Shown: positions 1-8,588, numbered from the stretch's first letter. The stretch: DNA of 47,126 bases from Burkholderiaceae bacterium (GCA_018882935.1 VERA01000012.1:1-47126), one strand, 5' to 3'. Notes: generated by a model not told the origin, from the sequence alone. Made by a program: numbers and translations.

Positions 1-883
1 CTTCAATGCGGCGCAGCCACTTGACCCAGCACACGCCTTGCAGACCCGGCACAACCAAGCGCAGCGGATAACCATTTTCCGGGCGCAGCATCTCGCCGTT
101 CATGCCCCAGGCTACGATCGCATCATCAAGCGCACGATCGATCGGTATGCTGCGGGTCAAACTCGCGCCATCATTACCTTCAGCCAGCAACCACTTCGCC
201 TTGCTTTTATCGATGCCGCAGTCCTCTAAAAGCAAGGACAAGGGCACACCAGTAAACTCGCAGCATGACAACATACCGTGCGTGTACTGCACCGACGGCA
301 CCGCCGGGCTACCCCAATCCATCGCGCTGTTGGCACCGCACTCAATGAAATGCATGCGCGATACCGACGGCAGCCGCATCAACTCTGCCATGGTGTATAC
401 CTTGGACTGCGATACCAGACCATTGATCATCAACCGATGCTCACGCGGATCAATGTCATGCCACCCTGCGTGATGCCGCTCGAAATGCAATCCGCTCGGC
501 GTAATGATGCCGAACAGCCCCTGCAAAGGCGTAAAGGAAATACTGCTCTCGCGCTTGCGGGTGAGACCCGGCGATTCGCGCCGCTGCAAATTCGCCTCAT
601 GCTTTGATGGCAGACCGTAGGGCGTATGCGCCACCGGGTATCCCAGTCGAGTGGCATGCGCAGACGGTTGCAAGATCGCCATATCGCCATCAAGCGAGGG
701 ATGATCAGAGGCAGCAACTGCACTTCCTGCCGCCAGTGAAGCGCTGGCCATCGCGAAGGATTTGCGCATGAATTCGCGCCGTGAGGCGTTCAGGCCTTGT
801 GCGCTGATATCTTCAAGCAGCTGATCCGGCAAAAAATTTTCAGGCGCGGGCAACAAACGTCCCGCGCTGCGTGACGCGCTCAT
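1..883 (-). CDS. soxC: Sulfite dehydrogenase SoxC, molybdopterin subunit (3' end cut by window edge)
   Basis: This is the molybdenum-cofactor subunit of the SoxCD sulfur dehydrogenase, which oxidises the sulfane sulfur bound to SoxYZ in the periplasm during thiosulfate oxidation. Translating the minus strand from the ATG at 883 gives 294 residues before the edge. A Tat signal (SRREFM at residues 34-39 followed by a small hydrophobic stretch) fits export of a folded molybdoenzyme. The sulfite-oxidase fold follows, with FIECGANS around residues 179-186; Cys182 is the expected Mo ligand. SoxC proteins are usually about 430 residues, so the missing part lies left of position 1. The start is 7 bp after the stop of the adhesin-E-like gene, so the two are probably cotranscribed, and a soxD cytochrome would be expected further left. 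Family assignment is confident. SoxC versus another SorA-like sulfite dehydrogenase is less certain without the C-terminus. Confidence 0.88.
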   Translation of the reverse strand, partial: MSASRSAGRLLPAPENFLPDQLLEDISAQGLNASRREFMRKSFAMASASLAAGSAVAASDHPSLDGDMAILQPSAHATRLGYPVAHTPYGLPSKHEANLQRRESPGLTRKRESSISFTPLQGLFGIITPSGLHFERHHAGWHDIDPREHRLMINGLVSQSKVYTMAELMRLPSVSRMHFIECGANSAMDWGSPAVPSVQYTHGMLSCCEFTGVPLSLLLEDCGIDKSKAKWLLAEGNDGASLTRSIPIDRALDDAIVAWGMNGEMLRPENGYPLRLVVPGLQGVCWVKWLRRIE

Positions 884-890
884 GGATCGC

Positions 891-1277
891 TTACTTGCAC
901 ATGCTATTGAGCAGCGCCTCGTCAACGCTGCCCGCTTCGGGTTTGACCCACGGCCAAGGACCATGGGTCCAGTACACCGTTAGCCCACCACCCATGCCAT
1001 CTTTGTGCAGCACGCGCAGCCACTCACGCAAGGCCTGCTTGCCGCAGTCGTACTCATAATTCAGCTTCATCGAGCGGAACGGCTTGCCTTCATAATCCTG
1101 ATCGGCGGCGTAATCCACCACATGCCACAGCTTGAAGGTATCCGGACCCGTACGCTCGGGAGCGCCGGCGCTTTTGTACAGCACCGCAGAAGCAGGCCCC
1201 GCCCCCATGCGCTCCCAATCGGCATATGCCGTCATAGAAAATCCGAGCAAAGTCATCAACAGCGCAATGGCCTTCAT
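891..1277 (-). CDS. Secreted surface-adhesin E-like protein
   Basis: A 128-residue exported protein with a signal peptide (hydrophobic residues 3-17, probable cleavage after AYA at 17-19). The mature part starts with a W-E-R-M-G stretch and carries VVDYA, GKPFRSMKLNYEYDC and a C-terminal Cys, with Cys78 and Cys127 as a likely disulfide. This arrangement (Trp start, a Y/DY strand, RSM-K-x-x-YEYDC, terminal Cys) is what I know from the surface-adhesin protein E-like family of short betaproteobacterial secreted proteins, whose role is generally unknown. Its start has a good GGAG Shine-Dalgarno about 8 nt upstream. It sits 7 bp before soxC in the same direction, suggesting a periplasmic role near sulfur oxidation, but the sequence shows no redox motif. 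Family call moderate, function unknown. Confidence 0.72.
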   Translation of the reverse strand: MKAIALLMTLLGFSMTAYADWERMGAGPASAVLYKSAGAPERTGPDTFKLWHVVDYAADQDYEGKPFRSMKLNYEYDCGKQALREWLRVLHKDGMGGGLTVYWTHGPWPWVKPEAGSVDEALLNSMCK

Positions 1278-1356
1278 GGGTCATACTCCAAAACATGCTG
1301 CACACGGACTGCCCCATCGACGGTCACCATGAACAACGCGCTGAAAAGTATATCAG

Positions 1357-1370
1357 CGTAAATTTTTACG
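1357..1370. promoter_or_regulatory. Palindrome CGTAAA-TT-TTTACG between divergent sulfur genes
   Basis: A perfect 6-bp inverted repeat with a 2-bp centre lies in the 174-bp gap between the adhesin-E/soxC operon (minus) and the flavocytochrome c operon (plus). It is AT-rich against a GC-rich background and placed where a shared operator would sit. A SoxR (ArsR-family) type repressor is the obvious candidate ligand in a sox locus, but no regulator gene is in the window. Operator status is inferred. Confidence 0.4.
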
Positions 1371-1451
1371 AGTAGAATCTTCGGTCAGCGGCGCCCCTGA
1401 AAAATAATCAAGCTTCCCCGCATACACGCTGCTATCTGTTGGAGATCACTG

Positions 1452-1853
1452 ATGCGTACCTGCACAATCCTGCTGGCGCTGCTCGCGCTGCCATTCACTT
1501 TCAGTCTGTCGACTGCGCTGGCGATTGACAGCATTGAGCCGCAGCGCGCGGGCGCTCCGGCTCCAGTAGCGCCTGCCGGCGTCGATATTGAGCCGCAGTC
1601 GCTACCCGCGCAACCGCTGTATGTGCAGAGCCTGGCCGCAACCTGCGCAAATTGTCATGGCACCGATGGCCACGCCCTCAATGGCGCAAGCGTGCCGGGC
1701 CTGGCCGGTCGCAGCGCCGATGAACTGGTGGCGCAGATGAAAGCGTTTCGTACTGGCGAGCGTAAGGCCACCATCATGCATCAGATCGCCAAAGGCTTTA
1801 GCGAGGCACAAACCCAGCAGCTGGCCGAGTACTTCGCTGCGCAGAAACGCTAA
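1452..1853 (+). CDS. fccA: Class I cytochrome c subunit of flavocytochrome c sulfide dehydrogenase
   Basis: A periplasmic monohaem cytochrome of 133 residues. Residues 1-24 form a Sec signal peptide ending in ALA. A Pro/Ala-rich linker leads to a single CANCH haem site (Cys65, Cys68, His69) and a likely axial Met109 in ATIMHQIAKG, then a C-terminal helix typical of the c4/FccA-like fold. It is small for FccA proteins, many of which carry two haems. It lies 11 bp upstream of the flavoprotein gene, so the pair forms the two-subunit enzyme in which sulfide electrons pass from flavin to haem and then to a membrane or soluble acceptor. A GGAG Shine-Dalgarno sits 9 nt before the ATG. An alternative name for this pair in sox loci is SoxE/SoxF. 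Confidence 0.8.
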   Translation: MRTCTILLALLALPFTFSLSTALAIDSIEPQRAGAPAPVAPAGVDIEPQSLPAQPLYVQSLAATCANCHGTDGHALNGASVPGLAGRSADELVAQMKAFRTGERKATIMHQIAKGFSEAQTQQLAEYFAAQKR

Positions 1854-1864
1854 GGGAGCAGCGC

Positions 1865-3133
1865 ATGGATCGTCGATCATTTCTCCAGGCAAGTGCTGCG
1901 CTAACACTCGGCGTCAGCAGTCTCAACGCATCGGCTATGCGCGGCGCCAAAGTGGTGGTGATAGGCGGTGGCTACGGTGGCGCCACGGCGGCCAAGTACA
2001 TACGCTTGCTGTCCAGGCAGCGCATCGAGGTCACGCTGGTTGAGCCGGAGCAGTCGTTCATTTCATGCCCGCTATCGAATCTGGTGATCGGTGGTAGCCG
2101 TACGCTGGCTGATTTAAGCCGGCCGTATAGCTCACTGACCAGGCACCACGGCATAAGCCATGCGCGCGACACTGCAGTGGCGGTTGATCCGGTGGCACGC
2201 ACGGTCAAGCTCGCCGGTGGCGGCCTGCTCAGCTACGACAAGCTGGTGATGTCGCCGGGTATCGACATGAACCTGGGCAGCATCGAAGGCTTGGCAGCAG
2301 CGCAGCAGCAAGGAAAAATTCTGCAGGCATGGAAAGCAGGCGCCGAGACCAATGCACTGCGTAAGCAGCTTGAGTCTATGCCGGACGGTGGCGTTTACGC
2401 GCTGACGATTCCCGAGGCGCCATTTCGCTGCCCGCCCGGGCCCTATGAGCGCGCATGCCAGGTCGCCTTCTACTTCAAGCAGCACAAACCGAAAAGCAAG
2501 GTACTCGTGTTTGATGCCAACCAGGACGTGGTATCGAAGCCGGCATTATTCAAGAAAGCCTGGGCCGAGCGTTACGCTGGCATCGTCGAGTACCACAACC
2601 AGCACAAGACGGTAGCGGTAGCAGCGGCCGAGGGCCTCATCAAGTTTGATGTGCATGACGCAGTCAAGGCGGATGTGATCAATGCCTTGCCCGCCATGCG
2701 CGCCAACAAGATCGCCACCCAAACCGGTTTGGCGAATATGGCAGACGGTCGCTGGTGCGGTGTCAACTATCAAACCTTTGAATCGACTGCAGCCAAAGAT
2801 ATTTTTGTGATTGGTGACGCGATACAAGTCGCTCAGTTAATGCCAAAAAGCGGTCACATGGCGAACAATCACGCCAAAGTTGCGGCGGCAGCCATCGTCG
2901 CGCAATTGAGCGGGATCGAACCGAACCCGCAGCCAATGCTCACCAACACCTGTTACAGTTTCATCGACGATCGTCATGTTGTTCATGTGGCGAGTGTGCA
3001 CGAGTACTTGGCAAACGAGCGTACTTACAAAGTCGTGCCCGGCGCCGGTGGCTTGAGCGCCGAAGCCAGCGAGTTAGAGGGAAGCTATGCCAACAACTGG
3101 GCACGCACAATTTGGGCAGACATGCTGGAGTAA
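1865..3133 (+). CDS. fccB: Flavocytochrome c sulfide dehydrogenase, flavoprotein subunit
   Basis: A 422-residue FAD protein that oxidises sulfide (or a related reduced sulfur species) in the periplasm with the preceding cytochrome. A Tat-like N-terminus (DRRSFLQAS at residues 2-10) precedes the Rossmann FAD-binding motif VVIGGGYGGATAA (31-43). Cys68 in SFISCPLSN, the RCPPGPYERACQ segment near 190 and the late NTCYSF motif are the conserved cysteine regions of FccB/SoxF, where two cysteines form the redox-active cystine. The final roughly 65 residues match the FCSD C-terminal flavin-binding domain (YANNWARTIWADML). Length is normal for the family. It is read directly after the cytochrome gene and is followed 53 bp later by an isomerase-like gene. 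Confidence 0.9.
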   Translation: MDRRSFLQASAALTLGVSSLNASAMRGAKVVVIGGGYGGATAAKYIRLLSRQRIEVTLVEPEQSFISCPLSNLVIGGSRTLADLSRPYSSLTRHHGISHARDTAVAVDPVARTVKLAGGGLLSYDKLVMSPGIDMNLGSIEGLAAAQQQGKILQAWKAGAETNALRKQLESMPDGGVYALTIPEAPFRCPPGPYERACQVAFYFKQHKPKSKVLVFDANQDVVSKPALFKKAWAERYAGIVEYHNQHKTVAVAAAEGLIKFDVHDAVKADVINALPAMRANKIATQTGLANMADGRWCGVNYQTFESTAAKDIFVIGDAIQVAQLMPKSGHMANNHAKVAAAAIVAQLSGIEPNPQPMLTNTCYSFIDDRHVVHVASVHEYLANERTYKVVPGAGGLSAEASELEGSYANNWARTIWADMLE

Positions 3134-3186
3134 GCGCGGCAAAAGCCCCATGATCTGCTGGCATCGCACGGGTTTGTTTTTTATTC

Positions 3187-3855
3187 ATGACATCGCAACA
3201 CACTCTGCCATCGGCCATGAGCGAGCACGTGATTGATTGGTATTTTGACTTTATCTCACCCTATGCCTATCTTCAGTGGCAGCGCCTGCGCCGCGAGGCG
3301 CCGCAGCTAAGGCTCAACCCTAAACCGGTTTTATTCGCCGGGCTGCTCGGTCATTATGATCACAAGGGCCCTGCTGAGATCACACCCAAGCGCAGCTGGA
3401 CATACGCGCATTGCTTATGGATCGCGCGTCGGCATGACATACCGATGCGGCTACCATCAGCCCACCCCTTCAACCCGCTGCCACTGTTACGGTTGTCGCT
3501 GGCGCTGGGTGCGACTGATGATATCGTCGACCGTCTGTTCAATTTCGTTTGGCGTGAAGGCTTGCTACCGTCGGACCAGAGCGCCTGGCAAGATCTGTTG
3601 GATGAGCTGCTGGTGACGCAGTCCGACATCAGCACCGATGCCATCAAGCAGGCACTGCATGACAACTGCGAGCAGGCGATTGCTTCAGGCGTATTTGGTG
3701 TACCGACCGCCGTAGTTGATGAGAAGCTGTTCTGGGGCGTCGATGCTACCGATATGTTGCTCGGCTATGTTGCTGGAGATACTTTTTTCAAGAGCGAAGG
3801 CTATGCTTTAGCGCACAACTTACCCACCGCCGCACAAAGAAAACAAATCGGCTGA
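3187..3855 (+). CDS. 2-hydroxychromene-2-carboxylate isomerase family protein (DsbA/GST-kappa fold)
   Basis: A 222-residue cytosolic thioredoxin-fold protein. The N-terminal strand-turn DFISPYAYLQW (about residues 19-29) replaces the CxxC of DsbA with the SPY turn and conserved aromatic residues of the 2-hydroxychromene-2-carboxylate isomerase/GST-kappa group. The C-terminal GVFGVPTAVVDEKLFWG motif is the cis-Pro loop of that family. These enzymes use glutathione as cofactor; the namesake acts in naphthalene degradation, but most chromosomal copies have unknown substrates. It follows the sulfide dehydrogenase genes in the same direction, so a glutathione-persulfide role is conceivable but unsupported. 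The first ATG lacks a clear Shine-Dalgarno, and the in-frame ATG at 3217 is an equally plausible start. Confidence 0.75.
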   Translation: MTSQHTLPSAMSEHVIDWYFDFISPYAYLQWQRLRREAPQLRLNPKPVLFAGLLGHYDHKGPAEITPKRSWTYAHCLWIARRHDIPMRLPSAHPFNPLPLLRLSLALGATDDIVDRLFNFVWREGLLPSDQSAWQDLLDELLVTQSDISTDAIKQALHDNCEQAIASGVFGVPTAVVDEKLFWGVDATDMLLGYVAGDTFFKSEGYALAHNLPTAAQRKQIG

Positions 3856-3993
3856 CGCCCACCCGCGCCGCCAAGCGACGAATTCCCCATTACTGGTTTG
3901 GGTATTGTGTTTAGCCCGGAAAATTGGAAAAATTCCAGATAGAATCCAGAAAAATATTATCGGCATCATCCGAACTTCCGGCTTACCGACACC

Positions 3994-4179
3994 ATGCTCC
4001 GTTCAGCGTTACGCACCCTGCTACTGGCAGTTACACTGCCGTTGACCCTGCTGGCGTGCGACAGTCAACCCAAAACTTATGACGCCTGCATGTTGAAAGC
4101 TTCGCGAGAAGGACGCAACGACCGACAATTTCGCACCATGGCTGAGGCCTGCAGAGAGCGTTTTCCAAACCGTCCATAG
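3994..4179 (+). CDS. Small lipoprotein of unknown function
   Basis: A 61-residue predicted lipoprotein. A basic N-terminus and hydrophobic stretch lead to the lipobox LLAC at residues 19-22, so the mature lipid-anchored peptide is only about 40 residues. It has an Asp after the lipidated Cys (a residue that in enterobacteria can favour inner-membrane retention) and two further cysteines in ACMLKA and EACRERF, plausibly disulfide-bonded. The upstream 138 bp is AT-rich (GGAAAATTGGAAAAATTCC) and could hold its promoter. I do not recognise a family. Confidence 0.6.
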   Translation: MLRSALRTLLLAVTLPLTLLACDSQPKTYDACMLKASREGRNDRQFRTMAEACRERFPNRP

Positions 4180-4253
4180 CGACTTATTGCCTTACACAGC
4201 GATCATCTCGATTGCTACCGTGATCATAACCACCAAAACAAGCATTACCACGT

Positions 4254-4610
4254 ATGATGCCTATCACTTCTCACCCGCCATTACTGGCACCAGGTGTTCT
4301 TGGCGGAGTCCGACACGTATTACTGTTGATGCTGCTGCTGACCGGAATGAACGCACAGGCCGACGACTGCGAGAACGTGATCAAGATGGATGGCTTGTTC
4401 AGTAAAGCACATCAGCAGTGTCCCTTCAGCTACTACGCGTACCGGTTTCATCAGCAATCACTCATGTGCGGCGAAAAAACCGGTGAGACCAAGTGGAAGC
4501 AATTATTTTCGCAAGGCGCCTCTACCTTCGACAGCAAAGCGGCCAGTATGGGTAAATCAGCGCTGTGCGCAAAGCTGGTGAAAGACTTTCCGATGACAGT
4601 AAAGTTTTAA
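4254..4610 (+). CDS. Small secreted cysteine-containing protein
   Basis: A 118-residue hypothetical exported protein. After an unusually long N-terminal region comes a Leu-rich hydrophobic core (VLLLMLLLTG) and a cleavage site near NAQA|DDC. The mature part of about 80 residues has four cysteines (DDC, QQC, LMC, ALC), suggesting two disulfides. The start is uncertain: ATG codons at 4254 and 4257 have no good Shine-Dalgarno, and the real signal peptide may begin some 15-20 codons later. Its stop overlaps the stop region of the convergent nuclease gene by 4 bp. The cysteine pattern and short secreted form resemble the preceding lipoprotein in style but not in sequence. Function unknown. Confidence 0.6.
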   Translation: MMPITSHPPLLAPGVLGGVRHVLLLMLLLTGMNAQADDCENVIKMDGLFSKAHQQCPFSYYAYRFHQQSLMCGEKTGETKWKQLFSQGASTFDSKAASMGKSALCAKLVKDFPMTVKF

Positions 4611-5971
4611 ACTGCCAGCGGCACATCAACGCAGTCGCCCATCATCGGCACACTCGCACGCCAGCCGAGCTCGCGCTGGATTCGACGTCGCAACGCGTCA
4701 GCCGCATCATGCTCACCGTGCGTAATGTAAATATGCTGCGGCGCATGCGACAACGTGCCTAACCATTGAATAATCTGAGCGGCGTCTGCATGCGCCGACA
4801 TACCCGGGATCGACACAACCTCGGCATTGACTACAACATCCTGACCAAAAATTCGAATGCTGCGCTCGCCCGCCACCAAACGCGCGCCACGCGTACCGCC
4901 CGCTTGAAAACCTGCGAACACAACACTACATCGACGGTCGCCAAGGTGGTTCATCAGATGATGCAAAATCCGGCCGCCGGTCGCCATGCCGCTGGCCGAA
5001 ATAATAATCGCCGGGTAGGTTAACTGATTCAGTTCGCGTGACTGATCGGGCGTACGGCAGAAGCGCGCCACCTGTGCCATATGCCGGCACTCGTCCACCG
5101 ACAAGCGATGCTCGTTGGCGTGGCGCTGGTAAATACCGGTGGTATCAATCGCCATCGGGCTATCCAGAAATACGGGCAGATCGGGAATCCGGTTGGCTTG
5201 CTTCAATAGCCAGATCTGATACAGCAAGGCCTGCGCTCGCCCTACCGCAAACGCTGGAATGATCACCATACCGCCACGCGCTGCGGTACGTCGAATCACA
5301 TCCGCCAATTCTGCCGCATGATCACCATCGTCATGCTGGCGGTCACCGTAGGTAGATTCAATCACCAGCGTATCAGCATGAGCGATAGGTACGGGTGGCT
5401 TCATCATCAAGTCGTCAGGGCGACCGATATCACCCGACATGAGTAAGGTGCGTTCGCCCTGACGCAGCTCAACCGAACTGGCACCCAGGATATGTCCGGC
5501 GGGTCGCAGACGCAATTGCAGTGCGCCCAGCGTCAATGGCTCATCAAAGTCCAGTGGCTTGAACAGTTTCAGCGCGCGATGCGCGTCTTCCTCGGTATAC
5601 AAGGGCAGCGCCGGCTGGTGCCTTGAGGTTTTATGCCGATTCGCGAACTCGGCATCCGCCTCCTGCAAATGCCCGCTATCGGGCAGCAGCAGCCCGCACA
5701 ACTCGCGCGTACCATGCGTGGTGAGTACCGGACCACGGTAGCCCTCGCGCACCAGCAACGGCAATGCACCGGAGTGATCCAGATGCGCGTGGGTGAGTAC
5801 CACTGCATCGATTTCCGTAGGCCGAACAGGCAAGGGCTGCCAGTTCAACAAACGCAGATTTTTATAGCCCTGAAACAGCCCGCAGTCGACCAGAATTCGC
5901 AAACCACCTGTCTCAAGCAGATATTTCGACCCAGTTACGGTTCCCGCCGCGCCGAGGAAGGTAAGCTTCAT
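4607..5971 (-). CDS. MBL-fold beta-CASP nuclease (RNA-processing, Ysh1/CPSF-73-like)
   Basis: A 454-residue metallo-beta-lactamase/beta-CASP hydrolase of the group annotated as mRNA 3'-end processing factor or exoribonuclease homologues. Motif 1 THAHLDHSG (His61, His63, Asp65, His66) binds two zinc ions. RPAGHILGASS provides the next His, SGDIG the bridging Asp, and GMSAHADAAQ plus ITHGEHDAA the beta-CASP His motifs near residues 395 and 425. A C-terminal RNA-specificity (RMMBL) segment completes the protein, so all catalytic positions look intact. Bacterial members cleave RNA in vitro, but their cellular role is poorly defined. Its start is only 39 bp from the divergent P-type ATPase start, so the two promoters must overlap or lie inside the neighbouring genes. 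Confidence 0.88.
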   Translation of the reverse strand: MKLTFLGAAGTVTGSKYLLETGGLRILVDCGLFQGYKNLRLLNWQPLPVRPTEIDAVVLTHAHLDHSGALPLLVREGYRGPVLTTHGTRELCGLLLPDSGHLQEADAEFANRHKTSRHQPALPLYTEEDAHRALKLFKPLDFDEPLTLGALQLRLRPAGHILGASSVELRQGERTLLMSGDIGRPDDLMMKPPVPIAHADTLVIESTYGDRQHDDGDHAAELADVIRRTAARGGMVIIPAFAVGRAQALLYQIWLLKQANRIPDLPVFLDSPMAIDTTGIYQRHANEHRLSVDECRHMAQVARFCRTPDQSRELNQLTYPAIIISASGMATGGRILHHLMNHLGDRRCSVVFAGFQAGGTRGARLVAGERSIRIFGQDVVVNAEVVSIPGMSAHADAAQIIQWLGTLSHAPQHIYITHGEHDAADALRRRIQRELGWRASVPMMGDCVDVPLAV

Positions 5972-6010
5972 CTCGCCCCCACTTTTTTATTTGTGGAAAC
6001 ATTGTATTCG

Positions 6011-8563
6011 ATGCAAGCTGCCCAGCTGCCCTATCCCATGCCCTCTCCCATGCCCGATCCACACGCCTCCACCCGAGACACCGCAACTGCTACCGGACTC
6101 AGCACTGCCGAAGCCGCTCGGCGTTTAGCTGCTGATGGCCCGAATGAACTGGCCGACAACCGGCGCCGTGCATTGCGCGAGACCATCACCGAGGTGGTAC
6201 GCGAGCCGATGTTTTTATTGCTGATTGCGGCAGGGGTGGTCTACTTTTTGATCGGTGATCGCTTCGAAGCGATGGTACTGACTGGTTTTGTGTTGGTGAT
6301 CATGGCGATCACGATCTTTCAGCAGCGCCGCACCGATAACGCGTTGACGGCGTTACGCGAGATGTCGAGTCCACGCGCACTCGTGCTGCGGGATGGTCAA
6401 CTGCAACGCGTCGCTGGTCGCGAGATTGTTCGTGGTGATCTGCTGATATTGGAAGAAGGCGACCGCGTGCCGGCTGATGGCGAGCTACTGTCAGCGCATG
6501 ATCTGGCGATTGATGAGTCGATGTTGACCGGTGAATCGATCGCGCTACCTAAATCTGTTGCTGATACGGTGTACGCCGGAACACTGGTCACGCAGGGTCA
6601 GGGTACGGTACGTGTGCACGCCATCGGGCATCACACCGAGATGGGCCGTATTGGAAAATCACTCGAGCAGATCGTCTTGCCCTCGTCGCCGCTACGCGAT
6701 GAAATGACCCGGCTGACGCAAAAAATCGCTGCGGTGGGTGGATCGCTCGCACTGATACTGGTGCTTGCCTACTGGCTTGCACGAGACAATTTACCGGAAG
6801 CGATTTTGGCCGGCATTGCGTTGGCAATGTCGCTGTTGCCGCAGGAATTCCCGGTCATCATGATAATTTTTTTCGCGTTTGCTGCGCGTCGGCTTGGCAA
6901 GCTTGATGTGCTGACGCGCCGGCTGGATGCGATAGAGACACTGGGCGAGACCTCGGTGCTGTGCGTTGATAAAACCGGCACGCTAACCCAAAACCAGATG
7001 CAGGTGATCGCGCTGCATCCGGCCCATGGCATCGAGCTGGCGCAGTCAATGGTTGGGTCGAGGCTCACGCCGGCGCAGCAAATACTACTGCATCATGCTC
7101 TACTGGCCAGCGAAATTGCGCCGCATGATGCGATGGAAAAAGCAATTCATCGGTTAGCGGGTGAAGTTGAACAACCGCTACGTATCGACCCGGCCTGGCA
7201 ACTGACGCACGAGTATGAGCTATCACCGCAGCTACCTGCCATGACACATGCGTGGCACAACGGTGAGAGTCATGTAGTGGCGATCAAGGGGGCGCCTGAA
7301 TCCGTGAGCGCGCTATGCAAGCTCAACGCTGAACAACAGGCGCTTATCAATCAGCATGCGATGCAACTTGCCGAGCGCGGCTTACGCGTGCTGGGCGTCG
7401 CGCGCGCCGATCATGGTAACGGCGATGTCTGGCCCGCCAGCCCACATGGCTTTAGCTTTGCGTGGCTGGGGCTGATCGCATTAGCCGACCCGCTCCGCGC
7501 CGAGGTACCGGCTGCAATTGCGCAATGCCGACAAGCGGGTATTCGCATCGTGATGATTACCGGTGATCATCCACGCACTGCCTTGGCCATTGCACGCGAG
7601 GCCGGTATATCCAGCGCGGGCGTACTTACTGGTAGCGACCTTGAGCAGCTACCGCCGCCCGAACTGGCCAACGCGGTGCGTGATGTCAATGTGTTTGCGC
7701 GTGTCAAGCCGCAGCAGAAACTGGCATTAGTTGAAGCACTCAAGCAGCAGGGCGACGTCGTGGCAATGACCGGCGATGGTGTTAATGATGCGCCCGCTCT
7801 CAAGGCAGCGCACATCGGCGTAGCGATGGGTCAGCGCGGCACGGATGTCGCGCGCGAAGCCGCCGCGCTGGTGCTGCTGCGTGACGACTTTAATTCGATT
7901 GTGCAGGCAATTCGTCTGGGACGACGTACTTTCGCCAACATGCGGCAAGCTATGATTTATACCCTCGCGGTACATATACCGGTGGTTGGCTTGTCGCTGC
8001 TGCCGGTGATATTCGGGCTGCCGCTGCTGCTGACGCCTCTGCACATTGCGTTTCTGGAGCTGGTGATTGATCCCGCCTGTTCAATCGTGTTTGAAGCGGA
8101 GCATCACGACAGCGCTTTGATGCAGCAAGCACCACGGCGCCCCGACGAGCCATTGCTTGCACTGCGCGACGCCATGCAAGCGATCAGCTACGGCGTGTTG
8201 ACGACCGGCGTCACCTTCCTTGCCTATGCTGTTCTGCTTGATCTGGGGCAGCCTGGGCACAGCGCTGCTGCCTTGGCATTTGTGTTGATGGTGGTTGCCA
8301 ATACGGTGTTGATCCTTCCCAGTAGAACCCGCGAGCGTCAATGGCGCGCCTTATGGCAGGGAATTCCGCGTGTATCTTTGGTGATTATGCTGGCCACCCT
8401 CGCCGGGCTTTGGATCGTGACGCAATTCGCTCCGGTGGCAGCGGCTTTCCGTTTTATTCCACTTGATTATGCTGAGTGGCTGCTCGCCGTTGCCGGCGGC
8501 TTGGCAATGCTGCTGCTGTTTCAAATGGCGAAGCTTCCGCCGAAAAACACCACCCTCCGATAA
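6011..8563 (+). CDS. P-type (P2-like) cation-transporting ATPase
   Basis: An 850-residue membrane pump that couples ATP hydrolysis to cation transport. Visible from the N-terminus: cation-ATPase N domain (about 25-65), two membrane helices (66-104), actuator TGES (173-176), helices M3-M4, phosphorylation site DKTGTLT (Asp320), hinge motifs MITGDHPRTA and MTGDGVNDAPALK, and six C-terminal helices. The M4 signature reads LLPQEFPV (276-282); related bacterial pumps usually have PEEFP, so the Glu equivalent to SERCA Glu309 is Gln here. The substrate cannot be fixed from this; Ca2+ or Mn2+ are usual guesses. The reading frame is open upstream to 5633, but homology begins after 6011; a TTG at 6002 behind GTGGA is an alternative start. 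It lies 25 bp from the convergent GGDEF-EAL gene. Confidence 0.87.
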   Translation: MQAAQLPYPMPSPMPDPHASTRDTATATGLSTAEAARRLAADGPNELADNRRRALRETITEVVREPMFLLLIAAGVVYFLIGDRFEAMVLTGFVLVIMAITIFQQRRTDNALTALREMSSPRALVLRDGQLQRVAGREIVRGDLLILEEGDRVPADGELLSAHDLAIDESMLTGESIALPKSVADTVYAGTLVTQGQGTVRVHAIGHHTEMGRIGKSLEQIVLPSSPLRDEMTRLTQKIAAVGGSLALILVLAYWLARDNLPEAILAGIALAMSLLPQEFPVIMIIFFAFAARRLGKLDVLTRRLDAIETLGETSVLCVDKTGTLTQNQMQVIALHPAHGIELAQSMVGSRLTPAQQILLHHALLASEIAPHDAMEKAIHRLAGEVEQPLRIDPAWQLTHEYELSPQLPAMTHAWHNGESHVVAIKGAPESVSALCKLNAEQQALINQHAMQLAERGLRVLGVARADHGNGDVWPASPHGFSFAWLGLIALADPLRAEVPAAIAQCRQAGIRIVMITGDHPRTALAIAREAGISSAGVLTGSDLEQLPPPELANAVRDVNVFARVKPQQKLALVEALKQQGDVVAMTGDGVNDAPALKAAHIGVAMGQRGTDVAREAAALVLLRDDFNSIVQAIRLGRRTFANMRQAMIYTLAVHIPVVGLSLLPVIFGLPLLLTPLHIAFLELVIDPACSIVFEAEHHDSALMQQAPRRPDEPLLALRDAMQAISYGVLTTGVTFLAYAVLLDLGQPGHSAAALAFVLMVVANTVLILPSRTRERQWRALWQGIPRVSLVIMLATLAGLWIVTQFAPVAAAFRFIPLDYAEWLLAVAGGLAMLLLFQMAKLPPKNTTLR

Positions 8564-8588
8564 CGTGTGGTTTATCTTGGCATTCAGA

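Noticed and set aside
5633..6010. Open frame extending the P-type ATPase by 126 codons upstream
   Set aside because: It runs antisense through the conserved N-terminal half of the nuclease gene, has no P-type ATPase-like sequence, and the cation-ATPase N domain begins after 6011.
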